This document shows positions 20,381 to 32,836 of a DNA stretch of 64,000 nucleotides, one piece after another. Position 1 is the first letter of the stretch. Every line of letters begins with the position of its first letter. This DNA is from Betaproteobacteria bacterium Ga0077527 (GTDB lineage: Bacteria > Pseudomonadota > Gammaproteobacteria > Burkholderiales > SG8-41): positions 1-64,000 of the forward strand of contig LNDW01000022.1 in NCBI GenBank assembly GCA_001464815.1, read 5' to 3'. A model generated the notes under the pieces. It searched no databases. It saw nothing but the letters and a program-made list of their open reading frames with translations, and had not been told where the DNA came from. The position numbers and the translations under genes are program-made.

Positions 20381-20419
20381 TTTAGTAAATAAAATCAATT
20401 ACTTAAATGCGAATTCACG
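20381..20419 (-). promoter_or_regulatory. IHF binding site between sigma-54 promoter and NtrC sites
   Basis: Positions 20393-20405 read AATCAATTACTTA, a perfect fit to WATCAANNNNTTR, with the A/T stretch TTTAGTAAATAAA on its left. It lies between the sigma-54 promoter and the NtrC-like sites, where IHF bends DNA in NtrC-activated promoters. Confidence 0.65.
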
Positions 20420-20437
20420 GCTGATGGCGTATGGTGA

Positions 20438-20484
20438 TGCACCAAAAGTGCGCGGCGCCCCAAAACGATGCACCAAAGCATGGC
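20438..20484 (-). promoter_or_regulatory. Two NtrC-like enhancer half sites
   Basis: TGCACCAAAA (20438-20447) and TGCACCAAAG (20469-20478), i.e. TTTGGTGCA twice on the minus strand, match one half of the NtrC dyad GCAC(C)-N-GGTGC; the other halves are degenerate. They are 31 nt apart, three helical turns, at about -95 and -126 from the predicted sigma-54 start. Spacing and position are like the E. coli glnA enhancer. Confidence 0.6.
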
Positions 20485-20611
20485 GATGCCGCCTCGGCAT
20501 GATGCGGCAAGGCGGGGCAGGTGATTGGTTACACTGCGGACTTAGAGTGCCCAACAGCATGAAACATGTGTGCGTTACACCAGAATCGGCCCTGACACGA
20601 AGCGCGGCGCG

Positions 20612-20631
20612 GCTCATATCGCGATATGAGC
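20612..20631. repeat. Perfect 20-bp palindrome
   Basis: GCTCATATCG is followed directly by its exact reverse complement. It lies 250 nt upstream of ubiK and about 260 nt upstream of the sigma-54 promoter of the opposite unit. It could be a dimeric-regulator operator, but no regulator is indicated. Confidence 0.6.
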
Positions 20632-20708
20632 AAGCTGCGCGACAAAGCCAGGGCCCGAATCTTTCTATGATGAGTGGCCGTAACCCGATGATTTCGTTGA
20701 GTATTGAT

Positions 20709-20812
20709 GGTCCGTTCAGGGCTGGCGCGATTTTGGCCGGAGGCGTCGTCGCGGTTCTTGTGAATATTCCCGATATTCGCTACGGACCACTCCTTGCCTC
20801 CAGCCAAAATCG
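20709..20812. repeat. Interleaved inverted repeats
   Basis: GGTCCGT (20709-20715) pairs with ACGGACC (20782-20788). A 17-nt arm at 20728-20744 pairs with 20796-20812 at 16 of 17 positions. The order is a-b-a'-b', so the two helices cross in pseudoknot fashion instead of nesting. A small GAATAT/ATATTC dyad (20762-20778) lies between. Possible structured RNA or element remnant. Confidence 0.5.
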
Positions 20813-20862
20813 TGTCAGGGCATCACGCGTTTCATGCGGTTAGGCGCTTTTAAGGAGGCGTA

Positions 20863-21108
20863 ATGAACCCCAAGTTGATGGAAGAACTCGGAGACAGGCT
20901 GAGGAACCTGATGGCGCAAGGGCCGGCGGCTGATATCGACCGCAATCTGCGGGCATTGCTCGGCGCCTGGTTTGCCCGGCTCGACTTGGTGAGCCGCGAA
21001 GAATTCGACATCCAGCGCGAAGTACTGGCTCGCACCCGCGCCCGGGTCGTTGAGCTGGAGCGCCAGGTCGCCGAGCTTGAGGCAGCGGCTGGCGGCCGCC
21101 CGCGCTGA
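20863..21108 (+). CDS. ubiK: Ubiquinone biosynthesis accessory factor UbiK (BMFP/YqiC)
   Basis: An 81-aa protein with the family N-terminus MNPKLMEELGDRLRNL, a central LGAWFARLDLVSREEFDIQ and a C-terminal coiled coil (RARVVELERQVAELEAA) that trimerises. UbiK assists the soluble Ubi complex in ubiquinone synthesis and was earlier described as a membrane-fusogenic protein. A strong AAGGAGG precedes the ATG. It is 79 nt upstream of comM, a common pairing. Confidence 0.9.
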   Translation: MNPKLMEELGDRLRNLMAQGPAADIDRNLRALLGAWFARLDLVSREEFDIQREVLARTRARVVELERQVAELEAAAGGRPR

Positions 21109-21187
21109 GCCGCGCCAAGGTCAGCCGCGCGGCCGTGGCCGGCGTTAAGCAATGATTGCCTGATCTCAGACTCCCGCCGGATCCGCC

Positions 21188-22690
21188 TTGTCACTTGCCG
21201 TACTTTACAGCCGCGCTTTGTCCGGACTGCATGCGCCGTTGGTCACCGTAGAAGCCCATCTTGGCAACGGTTTGCCCGGCTTCACCATCGTTGGCCTGCC
21301 CGAAGCCGAGGTCAAGGAAGCCAAGGATCGGGTGCGCGCCGCGCTGCAGAATGCACGTTTCGAATTTCCGGCGCGGCGCATCACCGTCAATCTGGCGCCC
21401 GCCGACCTGCCCAAGGAGTCGGGACGTTTCGACCTGCCGATCGCTCTGGGCATCCTCGCGGCTTCCGGACAGATTCCGTCGCAGATGCTGGCGCGGCATG
21501 AGTTCGCCGGTGAACTCGCGCTGACCGGGGAACTGCGTCCGGTACGCGGTGCACTGGCGATGGCTTTGTCGGTGGTTCGTGACGGCCGGGCCTTTGTGTT
21601 GCCGGCCACCAATGCCGCCGAAGCCGCATTGGTCGACGGCCTTCAGGTTTTGGCTGCGCCATCGCTGGCTGCGGTTTGCGCACACCTCGCCGGACGCGAG
21701 CTGCTGGCCGGCGCGCTGCCGGCGCCGGCGGCATTGCAGCCGGTCTATGCCGATCTTCTCGATGTCAAGGGCCAGGCCCAGGCGAGGCGTGCACTGGAAA
21801 TTGCCGCAGCCGGTGGTCACAGCCTGCTGATGGTCGGGCCGCCGGGCACCGGCAAGACCATGTTGGCAAAGCGCCTGCCCGGAATCCTGCCGCCGATGAG
21901 TGATGACGAGGCGATGGCTTCGGCCGCGGTGCAATCCATCGGCAGCCGCGGTTTCGAGGTTGCGCGCTGGCGGCAGCGGCCGTACCGTGCGCCGCACCAC
22001 ACCGCTTCAGCAGTGGCGCTGGTTGGTGGCGGCGGCAATCCGCGGCCAGGCGAAGTTTCGCTGGCGATGCACGGTGTGCTGTTTCTCGATGAATTGCCCG
22101 AGTTCGAGCGCCGTGTACTCGAAGTGCTGCGCGAACCGCTGGAGTCCGGCCGCATCACCATTTCGCGCGCCGCCAACCAGGCGGATTTTCCGGCGCGTTT
22201 CCAACTGGTGGCGGCGATGAATCCCTGTCCCTGCGGATTTCTCGGCCACCACAACGGCAAATGCCGCTGCACCCCGGACCAGGTCACGCGTTACCGCGGT
22301 CGCATTTCAGGGCCGCTGCTCGACCGCATCGATTTGCAGATCGAAGTGCCGGCGCTGCCCGAGTCCGATCTGTTGCGCCAGGCCGCCGGTGAATCTTCCG
22401 ATACGGTGCGCGGCCGGGTGACCGAAGCACGGGCCCGCGCGCAGGCGCGCCAGGGCAAGGCCAATGCCATGCTCGAAACCCGCGAGATCGACCGGCATTG
22501 CGCGCCGGATGCAGCGGGTGAGGTCCTGCTCAAGCAGGCGGTTGCCCGGCTTGGCCTGTCCGCCCGGGCTTTTCACCGGGTGCTGCGCGTGGCGCGTACC
22601 ATCGCCGATCTGGCCGGCAGCACAAGTGTTGCCGCGCCGCATGTGGCTGAAGCCATACAATACCGCCACTTCGACCGCCAGCCGGCCTGA
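21188..22690 (+). CDS. comM: Mg chelatase-like AAA+ protein ComM/YifB
   Basis: A 500-aa hexameric helicase of natural transformation that promotes branch migration during integration of incoming DNA. It starts at TTG with LSLAVLYSRALSGL, the family N-terminus. Lon-protease-like and AAA+ parts follow: Walker A GPPGTGKTMLAKRL at about residue 215, Walker B GVLFLDELPEF, and a Zn-type cluster NPCPCGFLGHHNGKCRC. Full length. Confidence 0.95.
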   Translation: MSLAVLYSRALSGLHAPLVTVEAHLGNGLPGFTIVGLPEAEVKEAKDRVRAALQNARFEFPARRITVNLAPADLPKESGRFDLPIALGILAASGQIPSQMLARHEFAGELALTGELRPVRGALAMALSVVRDGRAFVLPATNAAEAALVDGLQVLAAPSLAAVCAHLAGRELLAGALPAPAALQPVYADLLDVKGQAQARRALEIAAAGGHSLLMVGPPGTGKTMLAKRLPGILPPMSDDEAMASAAVQSIGSRGFEVARWRQRPYRAPHHTASAVALVGGGGNPRPGEVSLAMHGVLFLDELPEFERRVLEVLREPLESGRITISRAANQADFPARFQLVAAMNPCPCGFLGHHNGKCRCTPDQVTRYRGRISGPLLDRIDLQIEVPALPESDLLRQAAGESSDTVRGRVTEARARAQARQGKANAMLETREIDRHCAPDAAGEVLLKQAVARLGLSARAFHRVLRVARTIADLAGSTSVAAPHVAEAIQYRHFDRQPA

Positions 22691-22743
22691 GGGCATGGCG
22701 CGCAAGGGCATCCGCCCGATCCGCTGCCGCCACAATTATTTCG

Positions 22744-23985
22744 ATGACCGAAAGCCGCACCACCAAAAGCAGGCGGGACAGCCTGCCGATCACCCTGCCC
22801 GCGCTGGCAATCATGCTTGCAGCGCTGGCCATGATCGGCCCGTTCACTATCGATACCTATCTGCCGTCGTTTCCGCATATCGCCGCGGAATTTTCGGCGT
22901 CTCCGGCACAGTTGCAGCAGACGCTGAGCCTGTACCTGTTCACCACCGCGCTGATGACTCTGTTTCACGGCACGCTGTCCGACTCCTTCGGGCGGCGTCC
23001 GGTGATTTTGTGGAGTCTTGCCGCCTACATCGTTGCCTCCGCCGGCTGCGCGCTGGCTGCCGGTCTGCCGCAGTTGCTGTTCTGGCGCGCGGTGCAGGGC
23101 CTTGCCGCCGGGGCCGGCATCATCGTCGGCCGTGCGGTGATCCGCGACAGCCTCGAAGGCCACGAAGCGCAGCGCCTGATGTCCTGGGTGACGATGATCT
23201 TTGGCATAGCGCCGGCGATCGCTCCGGTGGTCGGCGGCTGGTTGCAGGGCCTTGCCGGCTGGCGCGTGATCTTCTGGTTCCTCGCCGTGTTCGGTACCTG
23301 CCTGCTCGCCGCCACCGCCTTGCGCCTGCCCGAAACACACCCGCAATCGGCACGCCAGCCGTTCCGCACCGCGGTGCTGATGCGCAACTATCTGCGGCTG
23401 GGCGGTGACCCGAAGCTGGTATTGCTGTGCGTGACCATCGCCTTCAATTTTTCCGGTTTTTTCCTTTATGTCGTGTCCGCGCCGGCGGTGATCTACAACC
23501 TGCTGGGTCTGGGTGAAACCGATTTTGCCTGGTTGTTCGTGCCCGGCATTGGCGGCGTGATGATCGGTGCCTACCTGTCAGGGCGTATGGCGCGGGTGAT
23601 GCCGCCGATGCGCGCAGTGCACATCGGTTATAGGGTGATGTGCGCCGCGGTGCTGTGTAATCTCGCCTACTGCGCGTTGTGGCCGCCGGCACTGCCGTGG
23701 ACGGTGTTGCCGGTGATGCTCTATACCATCGGCATGTCCTTTGCGATGCCGGGGGCGACGCTGCTCGCACTGGAACTGTTTCCCCAGTTGCGCGGCATGA
23801 CATCTTCGCTGCAGGGTTTTGCCCACAGCCTGTTTGCCGGCCTCACCGCCGGGCTGGTTTCGCCTCTGGTTTCAGGCAGTGCGCTGACCCTCGCGCTGAC
23901 GATGGCGGCGCTCCTGGCCTGTGGCTGGGCGACCTGGCTGGCATATCGCAGGGCAGCCGCGAAAAACAGTCCGGAAAAGCCTTGA
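22744..23985 (+). CDS. Bcr/CflA family drug:H+ antiporter
   Basis: A 413-aa, 12-helix MFS exporter. The N-terminus with MIGPFTIDTYLPSFP and the motif A-like LSDSFGRRPVILWSL are typical of the Bcr/CflA group (bicyclomycin/chloramphenicol resistance family). Substrate cannot be read from sequence. It is 53 nt after comM on the same strand. Confidence 0.9.
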   Translation: MTESRTTKSRRDSLPITLPALAIMLAALAMIGPFTIDTYLPSFPHIAAEFSASPAQLQQTLSLYLFTTALMTLFHGTLSDSFGRRPVILWSLAAYIVASAGCALAAGLPQLLFWRAVQGLAAGAGIIVGRAVIRDSLEGHEAQRLMSWVTMIFGIAPAIAPVVGGWLQGLAGWRVIFWFLAVFGTCLLAATALRLPETHPQSARQPFRTAVLMRNYLRLGGDPKLVLLCVTIAFNFSGFFLYVVSAPAVIYNLLGLGETDFAWLFVPGIGGVMIGAYLSGRMARVMPPMRAVHIGYRVMCAAVLCNLAYCALWPPALPWTVLPVMLYTIGMSFAMPGATLLALELFPQLRGMTSSLQGFAHSLFAGLTAGLVSPLVSGSALTLALTMAALLACGWATWLAYRRAAAKNSPEKP

Positions 23986-24091
23986 AACACCATGGCTTCT
24001 TGTTGGATGGGCCGGCTGTCAAGGTCACTATTCTGGGTAATTTCCCGGATAACGCCCGCTCAGACGGGTGTTCGTGCCGGGGGGAGGGACG

Positions 24092-27000
24092 ATGAACTTC
24101 TACAGCCGCTGGCGTGAACTGTGGGCCAACCGCGCCTTCGAGATTTGCGCGGTAACCGGCTGTGTCGCGCTGATTGCGCTGATTTCAGCTGCCGCCTGGC
24201 TGTCGTATCGCGAACACAGCGCGGCTGAACGGGCTTTCCGGCTGCGGCAGGCCAGCAATCTCGCGCTGACCCTCGAGGTGCATGCACGCGACACCATGAT
24301 CAGCGTCGATGATGCGGCGCGCCGCATCAAGCGGGGCTTCGAGAGCGAGGGCGCGGCGCTCAACCTGCAGCGCCTGATGGGCGAGTTTCGCGACATCACC
24401 GACTACATCGCGGTCGCCTCGATTGCGGATGCCCAGGGACGGCTGGTCATGAGCACCCTGCCATTGCCGTCCGCTGTCTCGGTGGCCGACTTGCCGCATT
24501 TCCGCGCCCACGTCGAACGCGACAGCGGCGAGCCGTTTTTTGGCAAACCCGTCCAGGGCCGGGTATCGGGCAAGTGGTCTTTCCATGTTTCGCGCCGCAT
24601 CAACAGGCCTGACGGCGGCTTCGGCGGCATCGCGATCGTCGCCGTCGATTTTTCGTACTGGCAGACGCTGCTGAAGGAGGGTCAGTTTGACGACGGCGCG
24701 GTGATCGCTCTGCTCGGGCGTGACGGCATCACCCGCGCGCTGCACGGAGACAGGGGCGCCATCGAGCGCGCACCCGAAACCGACTGGTCTTTCCTGTTGC
24801 GCGAGGTTGAGCGCGGCCAAATCCGCGGCAATATCGCTTCCGGCAACGGCAAACACAGCATCTGGTCCTACCGCGCGCTGTCGGGTTATCCGATGGTGGT
24901 GGCCGTCGGCCTGCCTGATCTCGACCTTGAGGACCGCCTGGCATCCATCCGTTCGGGCTTGATCGCGGGTGTTTTCGCGTTTGCTTTGCTGGCGGTATTT
25001 CTGACCCTTGCCCTGCTGCGCGCGCAGGCACGGCAGCGGGCCTATGCCACCGAGCGCTCCCGGATCTCCGGCGTGCTGCGCCAGAGTGAAGAACGGTTTC
25101 GTCTGGCTTTTGACCAGGCTGCGGTCGGGATGGCGTTGCGGCCGATCGGCCAACGCGGTCGTGCATGGCAAAAAGTCAACCGGAAGTTCTGTGATTTCCT
25201 GGGCTACAGCGAAGACGAGTTGCTGCAGCTCTCTCCCGCGAAAATCCATGATCCCGAGGAGGAGGTCATCGCGATGCAGGCGGATGCCAGGCTGGCAGCC
25301 GGGGAGATCACGATATATGGCCGTGAAAAGCAGTACATCCGCAAGGATGGCCGAAGGGTCTGGGGCCAGGTCACCATCACCGTGCTGCATTACCCGGACG
25401 GGCAGCCGGCACAGACGCTGAGCCTGGTCGAGGACATCGATGTGCGCAAACGCGCCGAGGAGGCATTGCAGCAGAGCGAGGAGCGGCTGCGCACGGTGAC
25501 CGCGCACATCGAGGAAGGGCTGGCGCTGTTCGGGCCCGACGACCGGCTGATCTTTTTCAACGAATCGTACCGGCGCATGCAGCAACTTGGTGTCGACGGA
25601 CTGGCTCCGGGCATACGCTTCGAGGATATCGCCCGCATCAGGGCGGTCGAGTTGTGCAGCATTGGTGAAATCGATGATGTCGAAGCCTTTGTATCCGCCC
25701 GTGTTGCCGCCCACCGCAACCCCAGGGGGGTTGCCATCGAGCGCCGCCGGCGCGATGGCGGTTGCCACCTGATCCGCGAGGTGCGCACCGCCGGCGGTTA
25801 CACCGCGGTTTCGTTTGTCGATGTCTCGGAGCTGAAACGGCGCGAATCGGCATTGCGCGAAAGCGAGAGCCGGTTCCGTGCCATCTTCGAACATGCCGGC
25901 CTCGGCATCACGCTGCGCGACATACGCGACCGGAATTTGCCGTGGCTCGCGGTCAACGACAAGTTCTGCGAAATGACCGGCTACAGTCGTGCCGAGCTGA
26001 TGGCCATGAGCACCTCGCAACTCAGCGAGCCCACGGACAATCCCGGCTCCGATCAAAGCAATGAACAGATGCGCAGTGGGCAACTTCGCAACTATTCACG
26101 AGAAAAACGCATCCGCCGCAAGGATGGTGACTTCATCTGGGCAAGCCTGACCGCGGCCGCGCTGCCCGACGAGGACGGCATCCCGAGCCGCGTTATCGCG
26201 ATTTACCAGGACATCAGCGCGCGCAAGGACGCGGAGCAGCGGGCGCGGCGGGGTGAGGTGCAGTTCAGGGCGGTGTTCGATCACGCCGGTGTCGGCATTT
26301 CGGTGCGGCACGCCCATGACCGCCGATTGCCTTATCTGGCTGTCAACGACCGCTTCTGCGAACTCACCGGCTACTCGCGCGAGGAACTGTTGCAACTGAG
26401 CACCTTCGACTTGACCCGCGAGGAGGACCATGCGGTCGCGGTCAGGGACAACAGCAGCCTGCTTGGTGGCGAGGTGACCACCTACGGTCGTGAGAAAGCT
26501 CTGGTGTGCAAGGGCGGTGCCTTGCGCTGGGTGGCGCTGTCGGTCGCGATACTGCCCGACGAAACCGGGCGGCCGCAGCGCATCATGAGCACCTACCAGG
26601 ACATCCACGCGCGCAAGGTGGCCGAGGCGCGGCTGCGCGAGAGCGAGGGCCGGCTGCGAGCGGTGATTGCCGCCGAGCCGGAGTGTGTGGCCACCGTGTC
26701 ACCTGAGGGTGATCTGCTGGAGATGAATCCCGCCGGCCTGCGCATGCTGGAGGCGGACAGTCTCGAAGAACTGCAGCGTCTGCCCTTTCTGCAACTGGTG
26801 CTGCCGGAATACAGGCGCGCCTTTGTGCGGCTGCAACTGCGCATCCGGGCCGGCAACACCGGCATGCTTGAATTCGAGACCCGCGGCATGCGTGGCAAAC
26901 GCCGCTGGCTGCAGATCCATGCGGCGCCGCTGCATGATGATTCCGGCTGTATCACCGCGCTTCTGGGCATTGCCCGTGACATCACCGAGCAGCGCCAGGC

Positions 27001-28588
27001 GCAGCAGGAAGTGGCTGCCGAGCGCAATCTGCTGCGCACCGTGATCGACAACCTGCCCGACCGCATCCGTGTCAAGGACCGCGATTTGCGTTATGTCCTT
27101 GCCAACGCCGCCTGGCTGGAAGTGCGGGCCGGGGGGCGCAAGGACATCCATGGCCTGAGAAACAGGGACTTCCTGCCGCCGGAAATGGTGCCCACCTACG
27201 ATGCCGAGGACCGCGCGGTGGTTGTCACCGGAACACCAAGCGCGCCGCGCGAGGTCATCGACGGCACACCCGACAACCCGCGTTTTTTCATCACCACCAA
27301 GACTCCGCTGCGTGACAGTCAGGGACGGATAGACGGCCTGGTGGCGATCAGCCGCGATGTCACCGATTTCAAGCGGCGTTCGATCGAGGTCGAAAAACTC
27401 AATGCCGCGCTTGAGGCGCGCGTCGCCGAACGCACCGCGCAGCTCACCAACGCCAACGAGGAGCTGGAGGCTTTTGCCTCTTCGGTGTCGCACGACCTGC
27501 GCGCGCCGCTGCGCAGCATTGACGGCCTTGCCGCGGTCCTGATCGAGGACAGCGCAGAGCAGCTCAACGAGGAAGGCCGGGGCTACATCGCGCGCATCCG
27601 CGGCGCCGCGGCGCGGATGGCAGGGCTGATCGAAGACCTGCTGCGTCTGTCCCGCGTATCACGCGCCGAGCTGAAGGTCGGGAAAGTTGACCTCAGCGCG
27701 ATCGCGAACAGCATCGTCTCCGACCTGAGGCGTGAACATCCCCAGCGCGAGGTGCGGATCAGCATCGCCTCCGGACTGGACGTATCGGGGGATGCCGGCC
27801 TGCTGCACGCAGCGCTTTCAAATCTGCTGCACAACGCCTGGAAATTCACCGGCCGCGCAAGGCAGGCGCATATCGAATTCGGCTGTACCGTCAACGACAG
27901 CCAGCTCAACTATTTTGTGCGCGACAACGGTGCCGGTTTTGACATGAGCCAGGTTGACCGCCTGTTCGGCACCTTCCAGCGCCTGCACACCGACCAGGAT
28001 TTTCCCGGCACCGGTGTCGGGCTGGCCACGGTGCGCCGGATCATCCGCCGCCATGGCGGCGACATCTGGGCGGTTGCGGCGGTGGATTCAGGCGCGACGT
28101 TCTATTTCACCCTCGGCAGCCGTCCCGCCGCCTACGGCGTACGCAGCCAGCCGCTGGTGCCGCTGATGGCCGCCGAACCCCCGGTGGTGCAGGCGGTGAC
28201 AGCTTCCAGGACCCCCGCTGTATTACTGGTTGACGACGATCCGGACGTGCTTACCTTGACTGCCCGGGCGCTGCGGCGCGATGGGTATGAGGTGCTGACT
28301 GCGGACAATGCGGATGAGGCGCTGAAAATGCTGGGCGGGCGCCATGTAGATATCGTGGTTTCGGATTTCTCGATGCCGGGCATGAATGGTGCGCAGTTTT
28401 TGTCGCGCGTGAACAAACTGTTCCCGGAATCGCTGCGGCTGATCGTCAGCGGCCAGACCATGAACCGCGCCATGCAGTCCGGCCTGCGTAAAGGTGAAAT
28501 CCATTTCTACTTCGAGAAGCAGCGCAGTTTCGAACTGGTGCGCGATTGCATCCGCGAGTGGCTGGCCGCGCGACCTGCAAAGCGATAG
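24092..28588 (+). CDS. Multi-PAS hybrid sensor histidine kinase with C-terminal receiver
   Basis: A 1498-aa membrane sensor. I start it at ATG 24092, just after a GGGGGGAGGGACG ribosome binding site. Two transmembrane helices (about 12-34 and 289-309) flank a periplasmic Cache-type domain. Six PAS-like modules begin near residues 332, 462, 590, 720, 850 and 976; three share the rare FxHAGxG/VNDxFCExTGYSR pattern, suggesting internal duplication. HisKA follows with His1134 in SVSHDLRAPLRS, then HATPase (LSNLLHNAWKF, GTGVGLATV) and a receiver (VDDDPD, Asp1425 in SDFSMPGMNG). The receiver's final Lys is in FEKQ instead of the usual KP. Ligand and output unknown; no partner regulator is adjacent. 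Confidence 0.92.
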   Translation: MNFYSRWRELWANRAFEICAVTGCVALIALISAAAWLSYREHSAAERAFRLRQASNLALTLEVHARDTMISVDDAARRIKRGFESEGAALNLQRLMGEFRDITDYIAVASIADAQGRLVMSTLPLPSAVSVADLPHFRAHVERDSGEPFFGKPVQGRVSGKWSFHVSRRINRPDGGFGGIAIVAVDFSYWQTLLKEGQFDDGAVIALLGRDGITRALHGDRGAIERAPETDWSFLLREVERGQIRGNIASGNGKHSIWSYRALSGYPMVVAVGLPDLDLEDRLASIRSGLIAGVFAFALLAVFLTLALLRAQARQRAYATERSRISGVLRQSEERFRLAFDQAAVGMALRPIGQRGRAWQKVNRKFCDFLGYSEDELLQLSPAKIHDPEEEVIAMQADARLAAGEITIYGREKQYIRKDGRRVWGQVTITVLHYPDGQPAQTLSLVEDIDVRKRAEEALQQSEERLRTVTAHIEEGLALFGPDDRLIFFNESYRRMQQLGVDGLAPGIRFEDIARIRAVELCSIGEIDDVEAFVSARVAAHRNPRGVAIERRRRDGGCHLIREVRTAGGYTAVSFVDVSELKRRESALRESESRFRAIFEHAGLGITLRDIRDRNLPWLAVNDKFCEMTGYSRAELMAMSTSQLSEPTDNPGSDQSNEQMRSGQLRNYSREKRIRRKDGDFIWASLTAAALPDEDGIPSRVIAIYQDISARKDAEQRARRGEVQFRAVFDHAGVGISVRHAHDRRLPYLAVNDRFCELTGYSREELLQLSTFDLTREEDHAVAVRDNSSLLGGEVTTYGREKALVCKGGALRWVALSVAILPDETGRPQRIMSTYQDIHARKVAEARLRESEGRLRAVIAAEPECVATVSPEGDLLEMNPAGLRMLEADSLEELQRLPFLQLVLPEYRRAFVRLQLRIRAGNTGMLEFETRGMRGKRRWLQIHAAPLHDDSGCITALLGIARDITEQRQAQQEVAAERNLLRTVIDNLPDRIRVKDRDLRYVLANAAWLEVRAGGRKDIHGLRNRDFLPPEMVPTYDAEDRAVVVTGTPSAPREVIDGTPDNPRFFITTKTPLRDSQGRIDGLVAISRDVTDFKRRSIEVEKLNAALEARVAERTAQLTNANEELEAFASSVSHDLRAPLRSIDGLAAVLIEDSAEQLNEEGRGYIARIRGAAARMAGLIEDLLRLSRVSRAELKVGKVDLSAIANSIVSDLRREHPQREVRISIASGLDVSGDAGLLHAALSNLLHNAWKFTGRARQAHIEFGCTVNDSQLNYFVRDNGAGFDMSQVDRLFGTFQRLHTDQDFPGTGVGLATVRRIIRRHGGDIWAVAAVDSGATFYFTLGSRPAAYGVRSQPLVPLMAAEPPVVQAVTASRTPAVLLVDDDPDVLTLTARALRRDGYEVLTADNADEALKMLGGRHVDIVVSDFSMPGMNGAQFLSRVNKLFPESLRLIVSGQTMNRAMQSGLRKGEIHFYFEKQRSFELVRDCIREWLAARPAKR

Positions 28589-28609
28589 ACCGGCGGCTTC
28601 AACCGGCTT

Positions 28610-28996
28610 TCAGCATTGCTCCCAGGGAAGGCCGTCATGCCGCCAGCCGGTCACCGATCCGCGATGGTGGTCGTCGTCGAGTTCACCCTCGAAACCATGC
28701 AGCACGTTGTAGACCTGGGTGAAGCCGGCGTCTTCCAGCGCGCGCCCGGCATCCAGTGAGCGGTTACCGCTGCGGCAGATGATCACCACCGGCCGGTCGA
28801 CACTGGCCGCCTTTTTGACGTGGGCGACGAAATGCGGGTTGATGTCCCAGTTCGGGCCGTCGTTCCAGGCGACATGGATCGCCCCCACCGGGTGGCCGAC
28901 GAACAGATATTCCATTTCGCTGCGGCAGTCGATGAACAGCGCGTTCGCGTTTTGCTTCAGAAAATCATAGGCCTGCTTCGGTTCGAGGTGTTTCAT
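28610..28996 (-). CDS. Rhodanese-like sulfurtransferase
   Basis: A 128-aa single-domain rhodanese starting MKHLEPKQAYDFL at ATG 28996. The active-site loop CRSGNRS (about residue 96) has the catalytic Cys, and FIDCRSEMEYLFVGHPVGAIHV is a typical N-terminal half. It is divergent from metH (120-nt spacer) and convergent with the histidine kinase. Substrate unknown. Confidence 0.9.
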   Translation of the reverse strand: MKHLEPKQAYDFLKQNANALFIDCRSEMEYLFVGHPVGAIHVAWNDGPNWDINPHFVAHVKKAASVDRPVVIICRSGNRSLDAGRALEDAGFTQVYNVLHGFEGELDDDHHRGSVTGWRHDGLPWEQC

Positions 28997-29116
28997 GGTT
29001 TCTGCCTGAAACTGCGGAAGCGGAATTATAGGCGTCCGCCGGTCTTCACGTAAGTGCATGATAAAATTCGAAGTTTCCATGTCTCGCCGACGCCGTTGCG
29101 GCGCATCAATCCGGTC

Positions 29117-32827
<3,711 letters not shown>

Positions 32828-32836
32828 GTGGATGTC

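Larger units (their letters stand above)
20485..20862. other. Non-coding stretch upstream of ubiK with palindromes
   Basis: Together with the control region this is the only gap above 300 nt in the window. It holds a perfect 20-bp palindrome (20612-20631, half site GCTCATATCG) and a set of interleaved inverted repeats (20709-20812). A strong AAGGAGG ribosome binding site lies before ubiK (near 20850). Short frames on both strands lack family resemblance and ribosome binding sites, so I call none of them genes. Confidence 0.6.

Noticed and set aside
20529-20807. 92-codon minus-strand frame in the gap before ubiK
   Set aside because: No ribosome binding site, no recognisable family, odd composition, and it is interrupted by the inverted repeats that better describe this region.
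20839-20845. GTTAGGC, the core site of integron attC
   Set aside because: No RYYYAAC inverse core lies 57-141 nt upstream in a matching fold, and there is no integron integrase or gene cassette. A 7-nt match alone is chance.
28997-29116. Cobalamin or SAH riboswitch before metH
   Set aside because: The 120-nt spacer is too short for a cobalamin element and lacks its B12 box; a small GC hairpin near 29090 does not fit the SAH aptamer.
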